A stretch of DNA of 64,000 nt from JBBRHQ01 sp963815645 (GCA_963815645.1 CAWFHL010000001.1:558001-622000); one strand, 5' to 3'; positions 40,914-50,082 are shown, numbered from the stretch's first letter. The notes: a model not told the origin generated them from the letters alone. Made by a program: numbers and translations.

Positions 40914-42780
40914 CCGGGCGCCTTTGCTTGTGCTTGGCGGGGGCCCGCTCGACCGGGGCCGCCCGCGGGCGCGGCCCGGGGCCGAGGGTCCCGAGCACCT
41001 CGTGGGCGACCAGCTTCGCGTAGGCGTGAGCGCCCTTCGGGGTCAGGTGGATCCCGTCCCAGGTGTAGCCGCTGCGCCCGGCGATCGCGTGCCAGTTGAT
41101 CAGGCTGGTCCGGGGCCATGCCTTCGCCGCCCCCAACAGGGCGGAGTTGGACTGGCCCTCCCAGCTCACCGGCGCCTCGTCGTTGATCAGGAACAGGTGT
41201 CTGCCGAGGGCGTGGCTGTAGTGGTGGAAGGCGGCCATGTCGTCGGAGTAGAGGGGCCCGTTGTTGCCCATCTGGACGATCAGCGCATCGGGGTGGCGAT
41301 GCCCGGCCCGCAGCTTGTGGACCAGCTTGACGAAGTCCTTCGCCTGGCGGCCGAGCCGGGCGTTCATCGAGAAGCGCGGGCCGAGCCGCCTGGCGAGCTG
41401 GTCGCGGGCGCCGACCATCACCGAATCGCCGATCGCGATGATCCGCGGCGGCTTGCCGTGACGGGGCTCGGCTCCGGCGCCCTTGCCGGAGTCGCTGGCG
41501 GCGGCCCCCCTGCCCGGGCGGTAGCTGACCTTGACCACGGCCGACTCCCGGGTCGAGGCGGCTGCGGCGCCCTGGCCGAGGTGGCCGGTGCCGCCGGGGA
41601 CGACCCCGCTCCAGCCGATCAGGACGACGACGACCAGGACCGCCGCCGCCAGCACCGGCCGGGTCAGCCTGCCCCAGCCACGCGGCAGCTTCGGCAGCTG
41701 CCCGCCGGTCGCGAAGGGCCGCTCGACGTAGCGGTATGAGAGATCGGAGAGGGCGAGCACCGCCAGCAGCTGCAGCGGGATCAGCACTCCCTTCGGCATC
41801 GAGACGTCGATCCCCGGCCGGGTGAGGACGAGCACCGGCCAGTGCCAAAGGTAGAAGCTGTAGCTGCGCAGCCCGAGCCAGACCAGCGGCGGCTGGGCCA
41901 GGAGGCCGCCGAGCCGCGCCGCAGGGTGGGCGAGGACCGCGATCAGCAGCGCGGTGAACAGGGCCAGCCACAGGTAGCCGCCGTGGTAGAGGGCGAGGTC
42001 GTAGTCGTGGACGCGAAGGAAGCTGAGGACGACGAAGGCGACCGCGCACACCCCGACCGCGTCGAGCAGCGGCCCCGCCCAGCGGCCCGGGGTGCCGCGA
42101 CGCAGCCCCGAGGGGTCCCAGACGAGGGCCAGCGCGACCCCGGCGAGGAGGCCGACAGCATGGGTGTCGGTCCCGTAGTAGACGCGCGAGGTGTCAGTGC
42201 CGGGCTCGAACAGGATCCAGGCCAGGGCAACCGAGGCGAGCGCTCCGGCGATCACCCCGACCAGCAGCTTGCGGCGACCGAACAGCGACATCCCCGCTGC
42301 GAAGACCAGAGGCCAGAAGAGGTAGAACTGCTCCTCGACCGAGAGCGACCATAGGTGGCGGAACATCGAGGGGCGCTGGAACTGGTCGAAGTAGGACTGG
42401 TGGGCGAAGATGAAGTGCCAGTTGGCGAAGTAACCGAGGGAGGAGATCGCGTCGCCGCGCAGCTGCGGCATCTGCCCGGGGACGACGATCGCCGCGATCA
42501 CCATCGAGACCGCGATCAGCACCCCGACGGCGGGCAGCAGCCGCCGCGCCCGCCGTAACCAGAACTTCCACAGGTTGACGCGCCCGCCGCGCCGGAACTC
42601 GCTGAGCAGCAGCGAGGTGATCAGGTAGCCGCTGATCACGAAGAAGGCGTCGACCCCGAGGAATCCGCCCGGCATCCAGCCGACCCCTGCGTGGTAGAGG
42701 AAGACGGCGAGGACGGCGATCGCGCGCAGAGCGTCGATCCCCGGCATGTAGGGGAGGCGCTTGTCCTGGGGTCGGCTCAT
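40795..42780 (-). CDS. OafA-like acyltransferase with C-terminal SGNH domain
   Basis: 661 residues. The Acyltransferase_3 membrane domain (IDALRAIAVLAVFLYHAG, GFLGVDAFFVISGYLITSLL, HLWSLSVEEQFYLFWPLVF, FYLWHWPVLVL; ~10 membrane segments) is fused to an extracytoplasmic SGNH hydrolase-like domain with IIAIGDSVMVGA (Ser) and DGIHLTPKGAHAYA (Asp/His). Such fusions O-acetylate cell-surface polysaccharides. Start ATG 42780 matches the usual length; a GTG at 42819 is possible. The basic tail overlaps the RecD2 end. In another frame a stop at 40910 would end both genes back to back, so a late indel is possible. Confidence 0.87.
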   Translation of the reverse strand: MSRPQDKRLPYMPGIDALRAIAVLAVFLYHAGVGWMPGGFLGVDAFFVISGYLITSLLLSEFRRGGRVNLWKFWLRRARRLLPAVGVLIAVSMVIAAIVVPGQMPQLRGDAISSLGYFANWHFIFAHQSYFDQFQRPSMFRHLWSLSVEEQFYLFWPLVFAAGMSLFGRRKLLVGVIAGALASVALAWILFEPGTDTSRVYYGTDTHAVGLLAGVALALVWDPSGLRRGTPGRWAGPLLDAVGVCAVAFVVLSFLRVHDYDLALYHGGYLWLALFTALLIAVLAHPAARLGGLLAQPPLVWLGLRSYSFYLWHWPVLVLTRPGIDVSMPKGVLIPLQLLAVLALSDLSYRYVERPFATGGQLPKLPRGWGRLTRPVLAAAVLVVVVLIGWSGVVPGGTGHLGQGAAAASTRESAVVKVSYRPGRGAAASDSGKGAGAEPRHGKPPRIIAIGDSVMVGARDQLARRLGPRFSMNARLGRQAKDFVKLVHKLRAGHRHPDALIVQMGNNGPLYSDDMAAFHHYSHALGRHLFLINDEAPVSWEGQSNSALLGAAKAWPRTSLINWHAIAGRSGYTWDGIHLTPKGAHAYAKLVAHEVLGTLGPGPRPRAAPVERAPAKHKQRRPAKRSAAPSAPNAADHHRHASPRSQARSDHRPAHRRSGRE

Positions 42781-42974
42781 TCGGGTGCTGGTCTCATCTT
42801 CGACAGCAGGCGCGGCCACCCCCAGGGTAGGGGCTCCATGAAGCTCGCGTTGCAGGAGGCGGGATCGCCACTCTTACCTGATTCCTAGGTTGCTCACACG
42901 CTCCGTTGAAGGCGTGGCTGGACGATCGTCCCAAGCCGGCCCCGGAGCCGGAGAGCAAACGGAATGAGGACACG

Positions 42975-43527
42975 ATGAAAAGAGGACAGATAGCCGCCGC
43001 TGGTGACCGCAGGAGCCCTGGCGACGACCGGGACGGCGCTGGCGGCGAGCGGCGGTGGCCCGATCTCGGGGCTGACCGGCGGCGACCAGCAGCACCAGTT
43101 CGCCAACGACCTGGCCGGAAAGCTGGGGGTCAGCAGCGCCAGGGTCGAGAACGCCCTCCGGAGCGTCACCGAGCAGCAGCAGACCGAGCAAACCCGCAAT
43201 TTCGCCGAGAGCCTCGCGGCCCAGCTCGACGGGGTGAGCGCCGATGACATCGTCGCGATCCTCGACGAGGAGCAGCAGAAGCTCGAGGAGCAGATGAAGA
43301 GCGGACCGCCCCCCGCCCCGAAGCGCGGCGAGAAGCCGAAGCTCGAGGACAGCCCGCTGGTCGCGGCGCTTGCACAGGGCCTGGGCAAGAGCAAACCAGA
43401 GATCGCCGCGGCGCTCGAGGCGGCCGGCAAGGCCGACGGTGGCCGCGGTGGACCGCCGGGGCCCGGGATGCCACCCCCGCCCGGGATGCCCGGTCCCGGC
43501 GGACCCGGCCCGCTGCCCGGCCTCTAG
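42975..43527 (+). CDS. Secreted helical-repeat protein (frameshift in the signal peptide)
   Basis: About 184 residues. The ATG 42975 starts MKRGQIAAA; after a one-base shift near 43000 the signal peptide continues (LVTAGALATTGTALAAS). The mature part has three related helices, each with the pattern LA-x-x-L-(G)-x-(S)...(I/V)-x-x-AL: LAGKLGVSSARVENAL, LAAQLDGVSADDIVAIL and LAQGLGKSKPEIAAAL. A coiled Gln/Glu stretch and a proline-glycine-rich tail (GPGMPPPPGMPGPG) follow. Exported; no function known. A strong terminator follows. Confidence 0.6.
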
Positions 43528-43548
43528 TCGCGCCGTCCCCCGAAACAC

Positions 43549-43587
43549 GCGGCCGGCGGCGCGAGCAGCCGCCGGCCGCTTTACTTC
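43549..43587 (+). terminator. Rho-independent terminator after the secreted repeat protein
   Basis: Twelve-base perfect stem GCGGCCGGCGGC/GCCGCCGGCCGC with a 7-base loop (GCGAGCA), followed by TTTACTT. It starts 22 bases after the stop at 43527. Confidence 0.8.
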
Positions 43588-43613
43588 GATCCCCTTTCTG
43601 CTTAGGCTGCGCC

Positions 43614-44063
43614 GTGGGAATGCTCGAGGCGGATCGCACTGTGGAAATCGACGCGACGATGGCGCGCTGCTACGAGATCGTCACCGACCTCGACTCCACA
43701 CCCGACTGGCAGGAGTCGATGATCTCGCTCGAGGTGCTCGAGCGTGACGGCGAGGGCCGCGCGGTGCTGGTCGAAACCGTCTCCGACGCGAAGGTGAAGC
43801 AGGTGACATCGCGGATCAGCTTCAGCTACCACCCGCCCGACGAGATGCGCTGGGAGCAGGAGAAGGGCGAGCTGAAGAAGCTGCACGGCTGGTGGAAGCT
43901 CGAGTCGCTCAGCGACGAGCGCACCAGCGCCACCTACGCGCTGCGCGCAGATCCCGGGATGGTTCTCGGGATGCTGCTGCGGGGGCCGGTCGAAGGCAAA
44001 GTGAAGGAGTTCCTGACCAAGGACGCGGCCGAAGGCCTGAAGCGCCAGGCAGAGGGTGGCTGA
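43614..44063 (+). CDS. SRPBCC/polyketide-cyclase-like protein
   Basis: 149 residues: EADRTVEIDATMARCYEIVT, DLDSTPDWQESMISLEVL, SRISFSYHPPDEMRWEQEKG and a long C-terminal helix (GPVEGKVKEFLTKDAAEGLK), the START/Bet v1-like fold. GTG 43614 is taken; ATG 43620 is equally good. Stop overlaps the next start by eight bases. Probably binds a lipid-like ligand; function unknown. Confidence 0.8.
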   Translation: MGMLEADRTVEIDATMARCYEIVTDLDSTPDWQESMISLEVLERDGEGRAVLVETVSDAKVKQVTSRISFSYHPPDEMRWEQEKGELKKLHGWWKLESLSDERTSATYALRADPGMVLGMLLRGPVEGKVKEFLTKDAAEGLKRQAEGG

Positions 44064-44460
44064 GATCCGGGCGGAGATCCCCCTCCTCTCGGATCGCCAC
44101 CCCGCGGTGCAGTTCGGTCTGGTGATCGGCGGACCGGTTCTCTTCGGCGCCCTTTGCGGCGTCCTTCTCGGCGTCTCGGAGTCGGCCTACCTGATCGCGT
44201 CGATTCTCGCGATCCTGGGAGGATTCTTCGCCGGCTTCGAGCACGCCGGCGCCAGGGGAGGCGTCCTGCGCGGGGCGGTCGGCGGGACGCTTTTCGGAAG
44301 CTTCATCCTGATCGGCCACGAGATCCACGGCCACGAGGCGAAGGCCGACCTGCCCGACCCGCACGTCCTGCTGATCGTCGCCACGGCGGCCTTCGGGATG
44401 ATCCTCGGCGCCATCGGAGGCCACGTGCGCGGGCGAGTCGAGGCCGCGGCGGCCACCTGA
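44056..44460 (+). CDS. Small integral membrane protein
   Basis: 134 residues with four hydrophobic segments (VQFGLVIGGPVLFGALCGVL, YLIASILAILGGFFAGF, GVLRGAVGGTLFGSFILIG, HVLLIVATAAFGMILGAIGG) and a His-rich loop HEIHGHEAKADLP between the third and fourth. GTG start inside the SRPBCC gene's end, so coupled. No family recognised; the Gly-rich segments pack like small multidrug or DUF-type membrane proteins. Confidence 0.62.
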   Translation: MAEIRAEIPLLSDRHPAVQFGLVIGGPVLFGALCGVLLGVSESAYLIASILAILGGFFAGFEHAGARGGVLRGAVGGTLFGSFILIGHEIHGHEAKADLPDPHVLLIVATAAFGMILGAIGGHVRGRVEAAAAT

Positions 44461-44475
44461 GGGCGGCATGCGCAG

Positions 44476-45039
44476 ATGGGCAGGCTGATCGTCACCGAGT
44501 TCATGACGCTCGACGGGGTGATGGAGGCCCCCGGCGGGGAGCCGACCCATCCCCACGCCGGCTGGGTGTTCGACTTCATGGGACCCGAGCAGGAGAGATA
44601 CAAGCTCGATGAAGCGCTCGAGGCCGAGTCGCATCTGCTCGGCCGGGTCACCTATGAGTCCTTCGCCGGAGCCTGGCCCCAGCGCGAGGGGGAGTTCGCG
44701 GAGAAGATCAACTCGATGCCGAAGTACGTGGTCTCCACCACCCTCTCGGAGCCGCTCGAGTGGAACAACTCGACCCTGATCAAGGGCGACGTCGCCGAGG
44801 GGGTCGCCGAGCTGAAGGGCCGACAGCAGGGGCCGATCCTGGTCGCGGGCAGCGCCACCCTGGTCCACACCCTGCTCGAGAACGATCTGGTCGACGAGCT
44901 GCGGCTGATGGTCTTCCCGGTGATCATCGGAGGTGGAGTGCGGCCATTCCCCGAGTCGCAGAAACGCAAGGCGTTCAAGCTGACCGACTCGCGCAGCTTC
45001 GATTCCGGGGTCGCAGCGCATATCTACGAGCCGGCCTGA
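44476..45039 (+). CDS. Dihydrofolate-reductase-like (RibD C-terminal) protein
   Basis: 187 residues with LIVTEFMTLDGVMEAPGGEP, SHLLGRVTYESFAGAWPQRE, KYVVSTTLSEPLEW, GPILVAGSATLVHTLLEND and ELRLMVFPVIIGGG, the RibD_C/YwjB-type NADPH-reductase fold. The substrate is uncertain; many are orphan reductases. Start ATG 44476 after a short gap from the membrane protein. The NADPH-binding Gly cluster VAGSATL is intact. Confidence 0.85.
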   Translation: MGRLIVTEFMTLDGVMEAPGGEPTHPHAGWVFDFMGPEQERYKLDEALEAESHLLGRVTYESFAGAWPQREGEFAEKINSMPKYVVSTTLSEPLEWNNSTLIKGDVAEGVAELKGRQQGPILVAGSATLVHTLLENDLVDELRLMVFPVIIGGGVRPFPESQKRKAFKLTDSRSFDSGVAAHIYEPA

Positions 45040-45194
45040 GCGTCGCGGATCCGGGGACGAACGGCCAGGAGATATAGATCAACCCGGCCCGCGGGTCAGA
45101 AGTTGACCTTCCCTTTACCCGCGTCTGTCCGGCGCTTTTCCTCCCCCTCCCTACGGTCGCGCGACAACCTCCGCAATCCCCCAAAGGAGTGGCA

Positions 45195-45587
45195 ATGAGA
45201 CGATTCGTGCCCCTGGTCGCGGCTGCGGCGCTGGCGGCGACGCCGGCGGCGACGCCGGCGGCCGCGGCCCTGGCGCAGGCGACGGGCTATAACAGCAATG
45301 TGACGATCGCCTACGCGCGCGGCGGCCCCTACTTCGCCGGCCGGGTCAGCTCGTCCCGGGCGCTCTGTGCCAAGCACCGCCGGGTGACCGTCTACCGTCG
45401 CGCCGCCGGAGCCGACCCGGCGGTCGGCTCCCACACCAGCAACGCCGTCGGCGGCTGGAAGCTCAACCTGGGCCGGCGCCCGAGGGCGGGCTTCTACTAC
45501 GCCAAGGCGAAGAGCCGCACCCTGGGGCCGGCCGGGAGCCGCATCGTCTGCCGGGCGGCGAGGTCGGCGGTGACCAGGGCCTCATAG
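45195..45587 (+). CDS. Secreted small protein
   Basis: 130 residues. Signal peptide RRFVPLVAAAALAATPAATP with an Ala-rich cleavage region, then a compact beta-rich domain with two Cys (CAKHRRVTVYRRAAG, RIVCRAARSA) likely forming a disulfide. ATG 45195 follows AAAGGAG at good spacing, better than the ATG two codons upstream. The repeated DNA coding ATPAATPA (CGGCGACGC units) indicates slippage-prone sequence. Function unknown. Confidence 0.6.
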   Translation: MRRFVPLVAAAALAATPAATPAAAALAQATGYNSNVTIAYARGGPYFAGRVSSSRALCAKHRRVTVYRRAAGADPAVGSHTSNAVGGWKLNLGRRPRAGFYYAKAKSRTLGPAGSRIVCRAARSAVTRAS

Positions 45588-45627
45588 GCCGCCTGCCCTC
45601 GCGCCGAAGCCCCTACGGTGTGCGGGC

Positions 45628-46089
45628 ATGAAGGCGGCAGCGATCCTCGGAGCGGCTCTGCTCTTCGCCGCGGGCTGCGGGGGAGATCGGGCGAGCGACC
45701 GGGGGGAAACTGCTCCAGCGCCCGCGGCGACGGCTTCGACCGCGACGGAACGGGACTCGCCCGAACCGGCGACGCCTCCGCGGCCGGCGCTGGAGCCACT
45801 TCGACGCGCCCACTGCCCTCCGAGAGCGTCGAACTGCCGCAGCGCCGTGGGCACGATCATTTACGTCGAGCGGGTCGATCCGGACGGCGAAGGCGACGCG
45901 CACTTCGTCCTGCTCAGCGACCAGAGCGTCACCGCACCGGGGTTGAGCGTGATCGACGTCGAGCGTGAGCTTCGCCCCCACCCCCTGCCGGAGGCCGGCG
46001 ATCGGGTCAGCGCCGCGGGGCCCGTCTACCGCGGCAGCTTCGGCCAGCGCCAGATCCAGGCGACCGAGGTGTTCACCGCCCGGGGTTGA
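45628..46089 (+). CDS. Lipoprotein
   Basis: 153 residues. Lipobox LLFAAGC directs lipid attachment at Cys ~17, followed by an Ala/Pro/Thr-rich linker and a beta-barrel-like domain (AVGTIIYVERVDPDGEGDAH, FVLLSDQSVTAPGLSVIDVE, RVSAAGPVYRGSFGQRQI). The pattern resembles OB-fold/bOB exported domains. ATG 45628; no ribosome site better than weak. Monocistronic between a secreted protein and the cold-shock gene. Confidence 0.65.
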   Translation: MKAAAILGAALLFAAGCGGDRASDRGETAPAPAATASTATERDSPEPATPPRPALEPLRRAHCPPRASNCRSAVGTIIYVERVDPDGEGDAHFVLLSDQSVTAPGLSVIDVERELRPHPLPEAGDRVSAAGPVYRGSFGQRQIQATEVFTARG

Positions 46090-46237
46090 GCCCGGGACGG
46101 AGGTAATCCCCCAGCCCTGCTACGGTGCGCGCGTTCGGTCGGACGGGGAGTCCGGCAAAGTCGTGTGTAGCGCTCGCAGTCGTTGCTTTACCAGCATCCT
46201 CCGCGTTCGCAGCACCGAGATGAGCATGGAGGAATGC

Positions 46238-46444
46238 ATGCCCACTGGAACTGTCAAGTGGTTCAGCGACGACAAGGGCTACGGGTTCATTACACCCGAC
46301 GACGGCTCAAAGGACGTCTTCGTACACCACAGCGCGATCGTCGGCGAGGGCTTCAAGTCCCTGGCCGAGGGCGCCAAGGTCAGCTACGAGTCCGAGGACG
46401 GCCCGAAGGGGCCGGCCGCGGCGAGCGTCCAGCAGACGTCATAA
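46238..46444 (+). CDS. cspA: Cold-shock protein (CspA family)
   Basis: 68-residue nucleic-acid-binding cold-shock domain: TGTVKWFSDDKGYGFITPDD with RNP1 (KGYGFI) and VFVHHSAI (RNP2-like), all surface aromatics intact. It melts RNA secondary structure. Start ATG 46238, spaced well from GGAGGA; an upstream ATG at 46216 would lengthen it. A ~140-base leader without other genes precedes it, as in cold-induced csp mRNAs, and a strong terminator follows. Confidence 0.95.
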   Translation: MPTGTVKWFSDDKGYGFITPDDGSKDVFVHHSAIVGEGFKSLAEGAKVSYESEDGPKGPAAASVQQTS

Positions 46445-46463
46445 CGCCGAGCTCAGCTTGGTA

Positions 46464-46498
46464 GCGCGACGCCCGCCTCCCGGCGGGCGTCGCGCTTT
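46464..46498 (+). terminator. Strong rho-independent terminator after cspA
   Basis: Perfect 14-base stem GCGCGACGCCCGCC/GGCGGGCGTCGCGC with a TCCC loop, followed by TTT, 20 bases after the csp stop. It will also end minus-strand transcripts of the convergent 46526 gene, though its minus-side tail is poor. Confidence 0.88.
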
Positions 46499-46525
46499 CC
46501 CAGGCCGTGAGCGGTGAAGCGGGCT

Positions 46526-46939
46526 CTAGTTGTTGCTGTGCTCGGCGATCCCGAGGCGCTTGCGCGCCTTCAGCACGGCCGGGACGGAAGAGCGGCAGGC
46601 TCGGGCGATGGTCCCGTTGGGACGGTCCGGGTCGCGCATCACCTCGAACTCGATCAGCGCGGCGGCGCGGAGCTGGGCGCGGGCGGCGAGGGTGGTCCCC
46701 TCCGGCGCGGCCGCGAGGCCAGCCTCGGCAGCCATCGCGCGGCGACAGGAGAGGCAGAAGGTCTGGCCGTTCTCCCGGGTCCAGTTCTGGGGCATCTCGC
46801 CGTGCTCGCTGCCTGCCATCCAACGAACGGTCATCTCGCAACGGGCGCAGGTGCAGGCTGCGGTCGTCTCATGGCGAATCGTCTCAACGGTGACTTCACT
46901 CAACTGAGTTGCACATCCTTTCGGGCCCCTAGGTCTCAT
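46526..46939 (-). CDS. Zinc-finger/helix-turn-helix hypothetical protein
   Basis: 137 residues. Two cysteine pairs lie in CTCARCEMTVRW (28-40 region) and TFCLSCRRAM, likely one zinc site. The C-terminal helices GTIARACRSSVPAVLKARKR, preceded by FEVMRDPDRPN, resemble a helix-turn-helix. The AT-richer first ~25 codons (ACTCAGTTGAG dyad) make the start uncertain: ATG 46939 is the only conventional choice. Possibly a small DNA-binding regulator. Convergent with cspA. Confidence 0.5.
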   Translation of the reverse strand: MRPRGPKGCATQLSEVTVETIRHETTAACTCARCEMTVRWMAGSEHGEMPQNWTRENGQTFCLSCRRAMAAEAGLAAAPEGTTLAARAQLRAAALIEFEVMRDPDRPNGTIARACRSSVPAVLKARKRLGIAEHSNN

Positions 46940-47006
46940 CCGCGCGAAGGAAGGGGGGCTAACGCGCGTGGGTCACTCCGGTATCAGGGTACCGGGCCGA
47001 CCAGTC

Positions 47007-48119
47007 CTAACGATTGCGATCGAACTCCCGGGCCAGCCCGAGTTGCTTGGCGATCCGGCGCATCTCGCCCGCCTGGTCGGCGAGGATGAAGCTGATCCCG
47101 GCCCCCGTGCGGCCGGCCCGCCCGGTGCGGCCGACGCGATGCACGTAGGCGTCACGATCCCCGGGCGCATCGAAGTTGATCACGTGGGTGATGTCTGCGA
47201 CATCGATACCGCGGGCGGCGACGTCGGTCGCGACCAGGGTGTCGACGTCTCCACGCTCGAACCTGGCCAGCGCCCTCTCGCGCTGCGACTGGGTCTTGTT
47301 GCCGTGCATCGCGACGGCGAGAAGCTCCTTCGCGCCAAGGCGCTTGACGAGGCGGTCGGCTCCGCGCTTGGTGCGGACAAAGACGAGGGTGCGGCCGCGT
47401 CCGGCGTGGCGCAACTCGTGGACCAGCGCCGGCAGCTTCTCGCCCTGGGTGTCGATGTGGACGAAGCGGTGTGAGACCACCGAGCGTTTCTGCTGCTTTG
47501 GGGCGTGGACGTGGCGGCGGGGGTCATTTGTGTAGGCGGCGGCGAGCTTGCCGATCGCGCCCTCCAGCGTCGCCGAGAAGAACAGGGTCTGGCGGTTGCC
47601 CGAGGTGCGGGCGACGATCCGGTCGACGGCGGGCTTGAAACCCATGTCGAGCATTCGGTCCGCTTCGTCGAGAACGAGCATCCGCACCTTGCTGAGATTG
47701 ATCGAGCCGCGCTCGAGCAGGTCCTCGAGCCGGCCGGGTGTGGCGACCAGGATGTCGGCAGCCTGGGCGCGCTTGATCTGGGGGCCGAAGCCGACCCCGC
47801 CATAGACGGCGGCGACGCGCAGGTTGCGGGCTCGGGCAATGGTCTCGAGCTCGTCGACGATCTGGCCGGCCAGCTCTCGGGTCGGGGCGAGGATCAGCGC
47901 CGACGGCCGCCTGCCGCCGGCCTCGATCCGATCGACGATCGGAACTCCGAAGGCGAGGGTCTTCCCGGACCCGGTCGGGGACTGGACGAGGACGTCGCGG
48001 CCGGCCAGGACATCCTCGATCACCATCCGCTGTACCGCGAAGGGCTGATCGATGCCGCGGCCGGCAAGGGCGCGAACGATTGGTTTGGACACGCCGAGAT
48101 CGGCGAACGATGAAGACAT
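47007..48119 (-). CDS. DEAD-box RNA helicase
   Basis: 370 residues, a minimal helicase core: Q motif (GIDQPFAVQRMVIEDVL), motif I SPTGSGKTLA, Ia APTRELAGQ, II LDEADRMLDMGF, III SATL, V ATDVAARGIDV, VI HRVGRTGRAGRTG. There is no long C-terminal tail, unlike CsdA. It unwinds RNA duplexes in ribosome assembly or mRNA decay. ATG 48119 after AAGGAG with a 10-base spacer. Lying beside cspA and bipA suggests a cold/translation cluster. The promoter is shared with the divergent bipA in a 136-base gap. Confidence 0.95.
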   Translation of the reverse strand: MSSSFADLGVSKPIVRALAGRGIDQPFAVQRMVIEDVLAGRDVLVQSPTGSGKTLAFGVPIVDRIEAGGRRPSALILAPTRELAGQIVDELETIARARNLRVAAVYGGVGFGPQIKRAQAADILVATPGRLEDLLERGSINLSKVRMLVLDEADRMLDMGFKPAVDRIVARTSGNRQTLFFSATLEGAIGKLAAAYTNDPRRHVHAPKQQKRSVVSHRFVHIDTQGEKLPALVHELRHAGRGRTLVFVRTKRGADRLVKRLGAKELLAVAMHGNKTQSQRERALARFERGDVDTLVATDVAARGIDVADITHVINFDAPGDRDAYVHRVGRTGRAGRTGAGISFILADQAGEMRRIAKQLGLAREFDRNR

Positions 48120-48255
48120 ATTGGCTTTGCTCCTTATTGGACTTCGGGGAGGCGACCCATTGACCCCGAAGACGCTCGAAGCGCAGCGAGAAACGGAACC
48201 TCTCGGCTGCCAGGCTCGGCAACCGACGGCCTCACCGTAGCATCCCCGCCCCCCG

Positions 48256-50082
48256 ATGGCCCGCCGAGAGGACCTCCGCAACATCGCGATCGTCGCCCAC
48301 GTCGACCACGGCAAGACCACCCTGGTCGACGCGATGCTCTGGCAATCCGGCGCTTTCCGCAAGGGCCAGGAGGTAGCGGAGCGGGTGATGGACTCGATGG
48401 ATCTCGAGCGCGAGAAGGGGATCACGATCCTGGCCAAGAACACCGCGGTGCGCCATGGCGGGGTCAAGCTCAACATCATCGACACCCCGGGACACGCCGA
48501 TTTCGGCGGCGAAGTCGAGCGCGGGCTGACGATGGTGGACGGGGTGTTGCTGCTGGTCGACGCCTCCGAGGGACCGCTGCCCCAGACGCGGTTCGTGCTG
48601 CGCAAGACTCTGGAAGCACAGCTGCCGGTGATCCTCGTCGTCAACAAGGTAGACCGGCCAGACGCCCGAATCGCCGAGGTCATCGACGAGGTCTACGAGC
48701 TCTTCCTCGACCTCGACGCCGATTCCGAGCAGATCGAGTTCCCGATCGTCTACACCAATGCCCGGGCTGGATGGGCTTCGCGGGAAGAGGGTGTAGACGG
48801 CACTGACCTCCTGCCCCTGCTCGAGCTGATGCTGGAACGGATCCCTGCCCCCTCCTACGAGCCCGGTCACCCGCTCCAGGCCCATGTCACCAACCTCGAC
48901 GCCGACCCCTACGTCGGCCGACTGGCCCTCTGCCGCGTCCACAACGGGACGATCCGCGCCGGCGAGACGATCGCCTGGTGCAGGACCGACGGAAGGGTCG
49001 AGTCGGCGGCGGTGTCAGAGCTCTACGTGACCGAGGCACTGGAGCGGGTGCCCGCGGCCGAGGCGGGACCGGGCGAGATCATCGCCGTGGCCGGCCTCCC
49101 CGGGGTGACGATCGGTGAGACCCTGGCCGAGGCGGATGACCCTCGACCGCTGCCGGTGATCTCCGTCGATGAGCCCTCAATCTCAATCGTCGTCGGCATC
49201 AACACAGCGCCGACAGCCGGGCTCGAGGGCTCGAAACTGACCGCCCGCCAGATCCATGCCCGACTCGCCGCCGAGCTGGTCGGCAACGTCTCGATCCGCG
49301 TCCTTGACACCGACCGCCCCGACGCCTGGGAGGTTCAGGGGAGGGGTGAGCTGCAGCTGGTCGTCCTGCTCGAGCTGATGCGGCGTGAAGGCTTCGAGCT
49401 CACCGCCGGCCAGCCTCGTGTCGTCATTCGGGAGATCGACGGCGCGCGACACGAGCCCGTGGAACGCCTTTCGATCGATATTCCCGAGGAGTACGTCGGC
49501 GTCGTCACCCAGCTGCTGGCGCTGCGCAAGGCCCGGCTGGAGCAGATGGTCAACCACTCCACCGGCTGGGTGCGGATGGAGTATCTGGTGCCGGCACGGG
49601 GATTGATCGGCTTTCGCACCGAATTCCTGACCGAGACGCGCGGCACCGGGGTCCTCCATCACATCTTCGACCGCTGGGATCCGTGGGCCGGCGAGATGCG
49701 GACGAGGCCGACCGGCGCCCTGGTCGCCGATCGGCGCGGCACCACCGCCGGCTTCGCCCTCTTCGGCCTGCAGGAGCGTGGCACGCTGTTCGTCAGCCCC
49801 GGCGAAGAGGTCTATGAGGGGATGATCGTCGGCGAGAACGCCCGGGCCGACGACCTCGACGTCAACCCGATCAAGGAGAAGCATCAGACCAATGTCCGCG
49901 CCGCCTCCGCCGACGTCCTCGTGCGGTTGGTCCCCGCTCGGCAGATGTCCCTCGAGCAGGCCCTCGAGTTCCTCCGCCAGGACGAGTGCGTCGAGATCAC
50001 CCCGAAGACGGTCCGCCTGCGAAAGCTCGAGCTCGACAAGAACGCACGGTTGAAGGCGACGCGCCGGGCCAAGGCCGGCTGA
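48256..50082 (+). CDS. typA: Translational GTPase BipA/TypA
   Basis: 608 residues, typical length. G1 AHVDHGKTTLVDAML, switch EKGITILAKNTAV, G3 DTPGHADFGGEV, G4 NKVDRPDA, then EF-G-like domains II, III and V and the BipA-specific C-terminal domain with YLVPARGLIGFRTEF and RGTLFVSPGEEVYEGMI. It acts on the ribosome in 50S assembly at low temperature and stress. ATG 48256. All motifs intact, no frameshift. Confidence 0.97.
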   Translation: MARREDLRNIAIVAHVDHGKTTLVDAMLWQSGAFRKGQEVAERVMDSMDLEREKGITILAKNTAVRHGGVKLNIIDTPGHADFGGEVERGLTMVDGVLLLVDASEGPLPQTRFVLRKTLEAQLPVILVVNKVDRPDARIAEVIDEVYELFLDLDADSEQIEFPIVYTNARAGWASREEGVDGTDLLPLLELMLERIPAPSYEPGHPLQAHVTNLDADPYVGRLALCRVHNGTIRAGETIAWCRTDGRVESAAVSELYVTEALERVPAAEAGPGEIIAVAGLPGVTIGETLAEADDPRPLPVISVDEPSISIVVGINTAPTAGLEGSKLTARQIHARLAAELVGNVSIRVLDTDRPDAWEVQGRGELQLVVLLELMRREGFELTAGQPRVVIREIDGARHEPVERLSIDIPEEYVGVVTQLLALRKARLEQMVNHSTGWVRMEYLVPARGLIGFRTEFLTETRGTGVLHHIFDRWDPWAGEMRTRPTGALVADRRGTTAGFALFGLQERGTLFVSPGEEVYEGMIVGENARADDLDVNPIKEKHQTNVRAASADVLVRLVPARQMSLEQALEFLRQDECVEITPKTVRLRKLELDKNARLKATRRAKAG

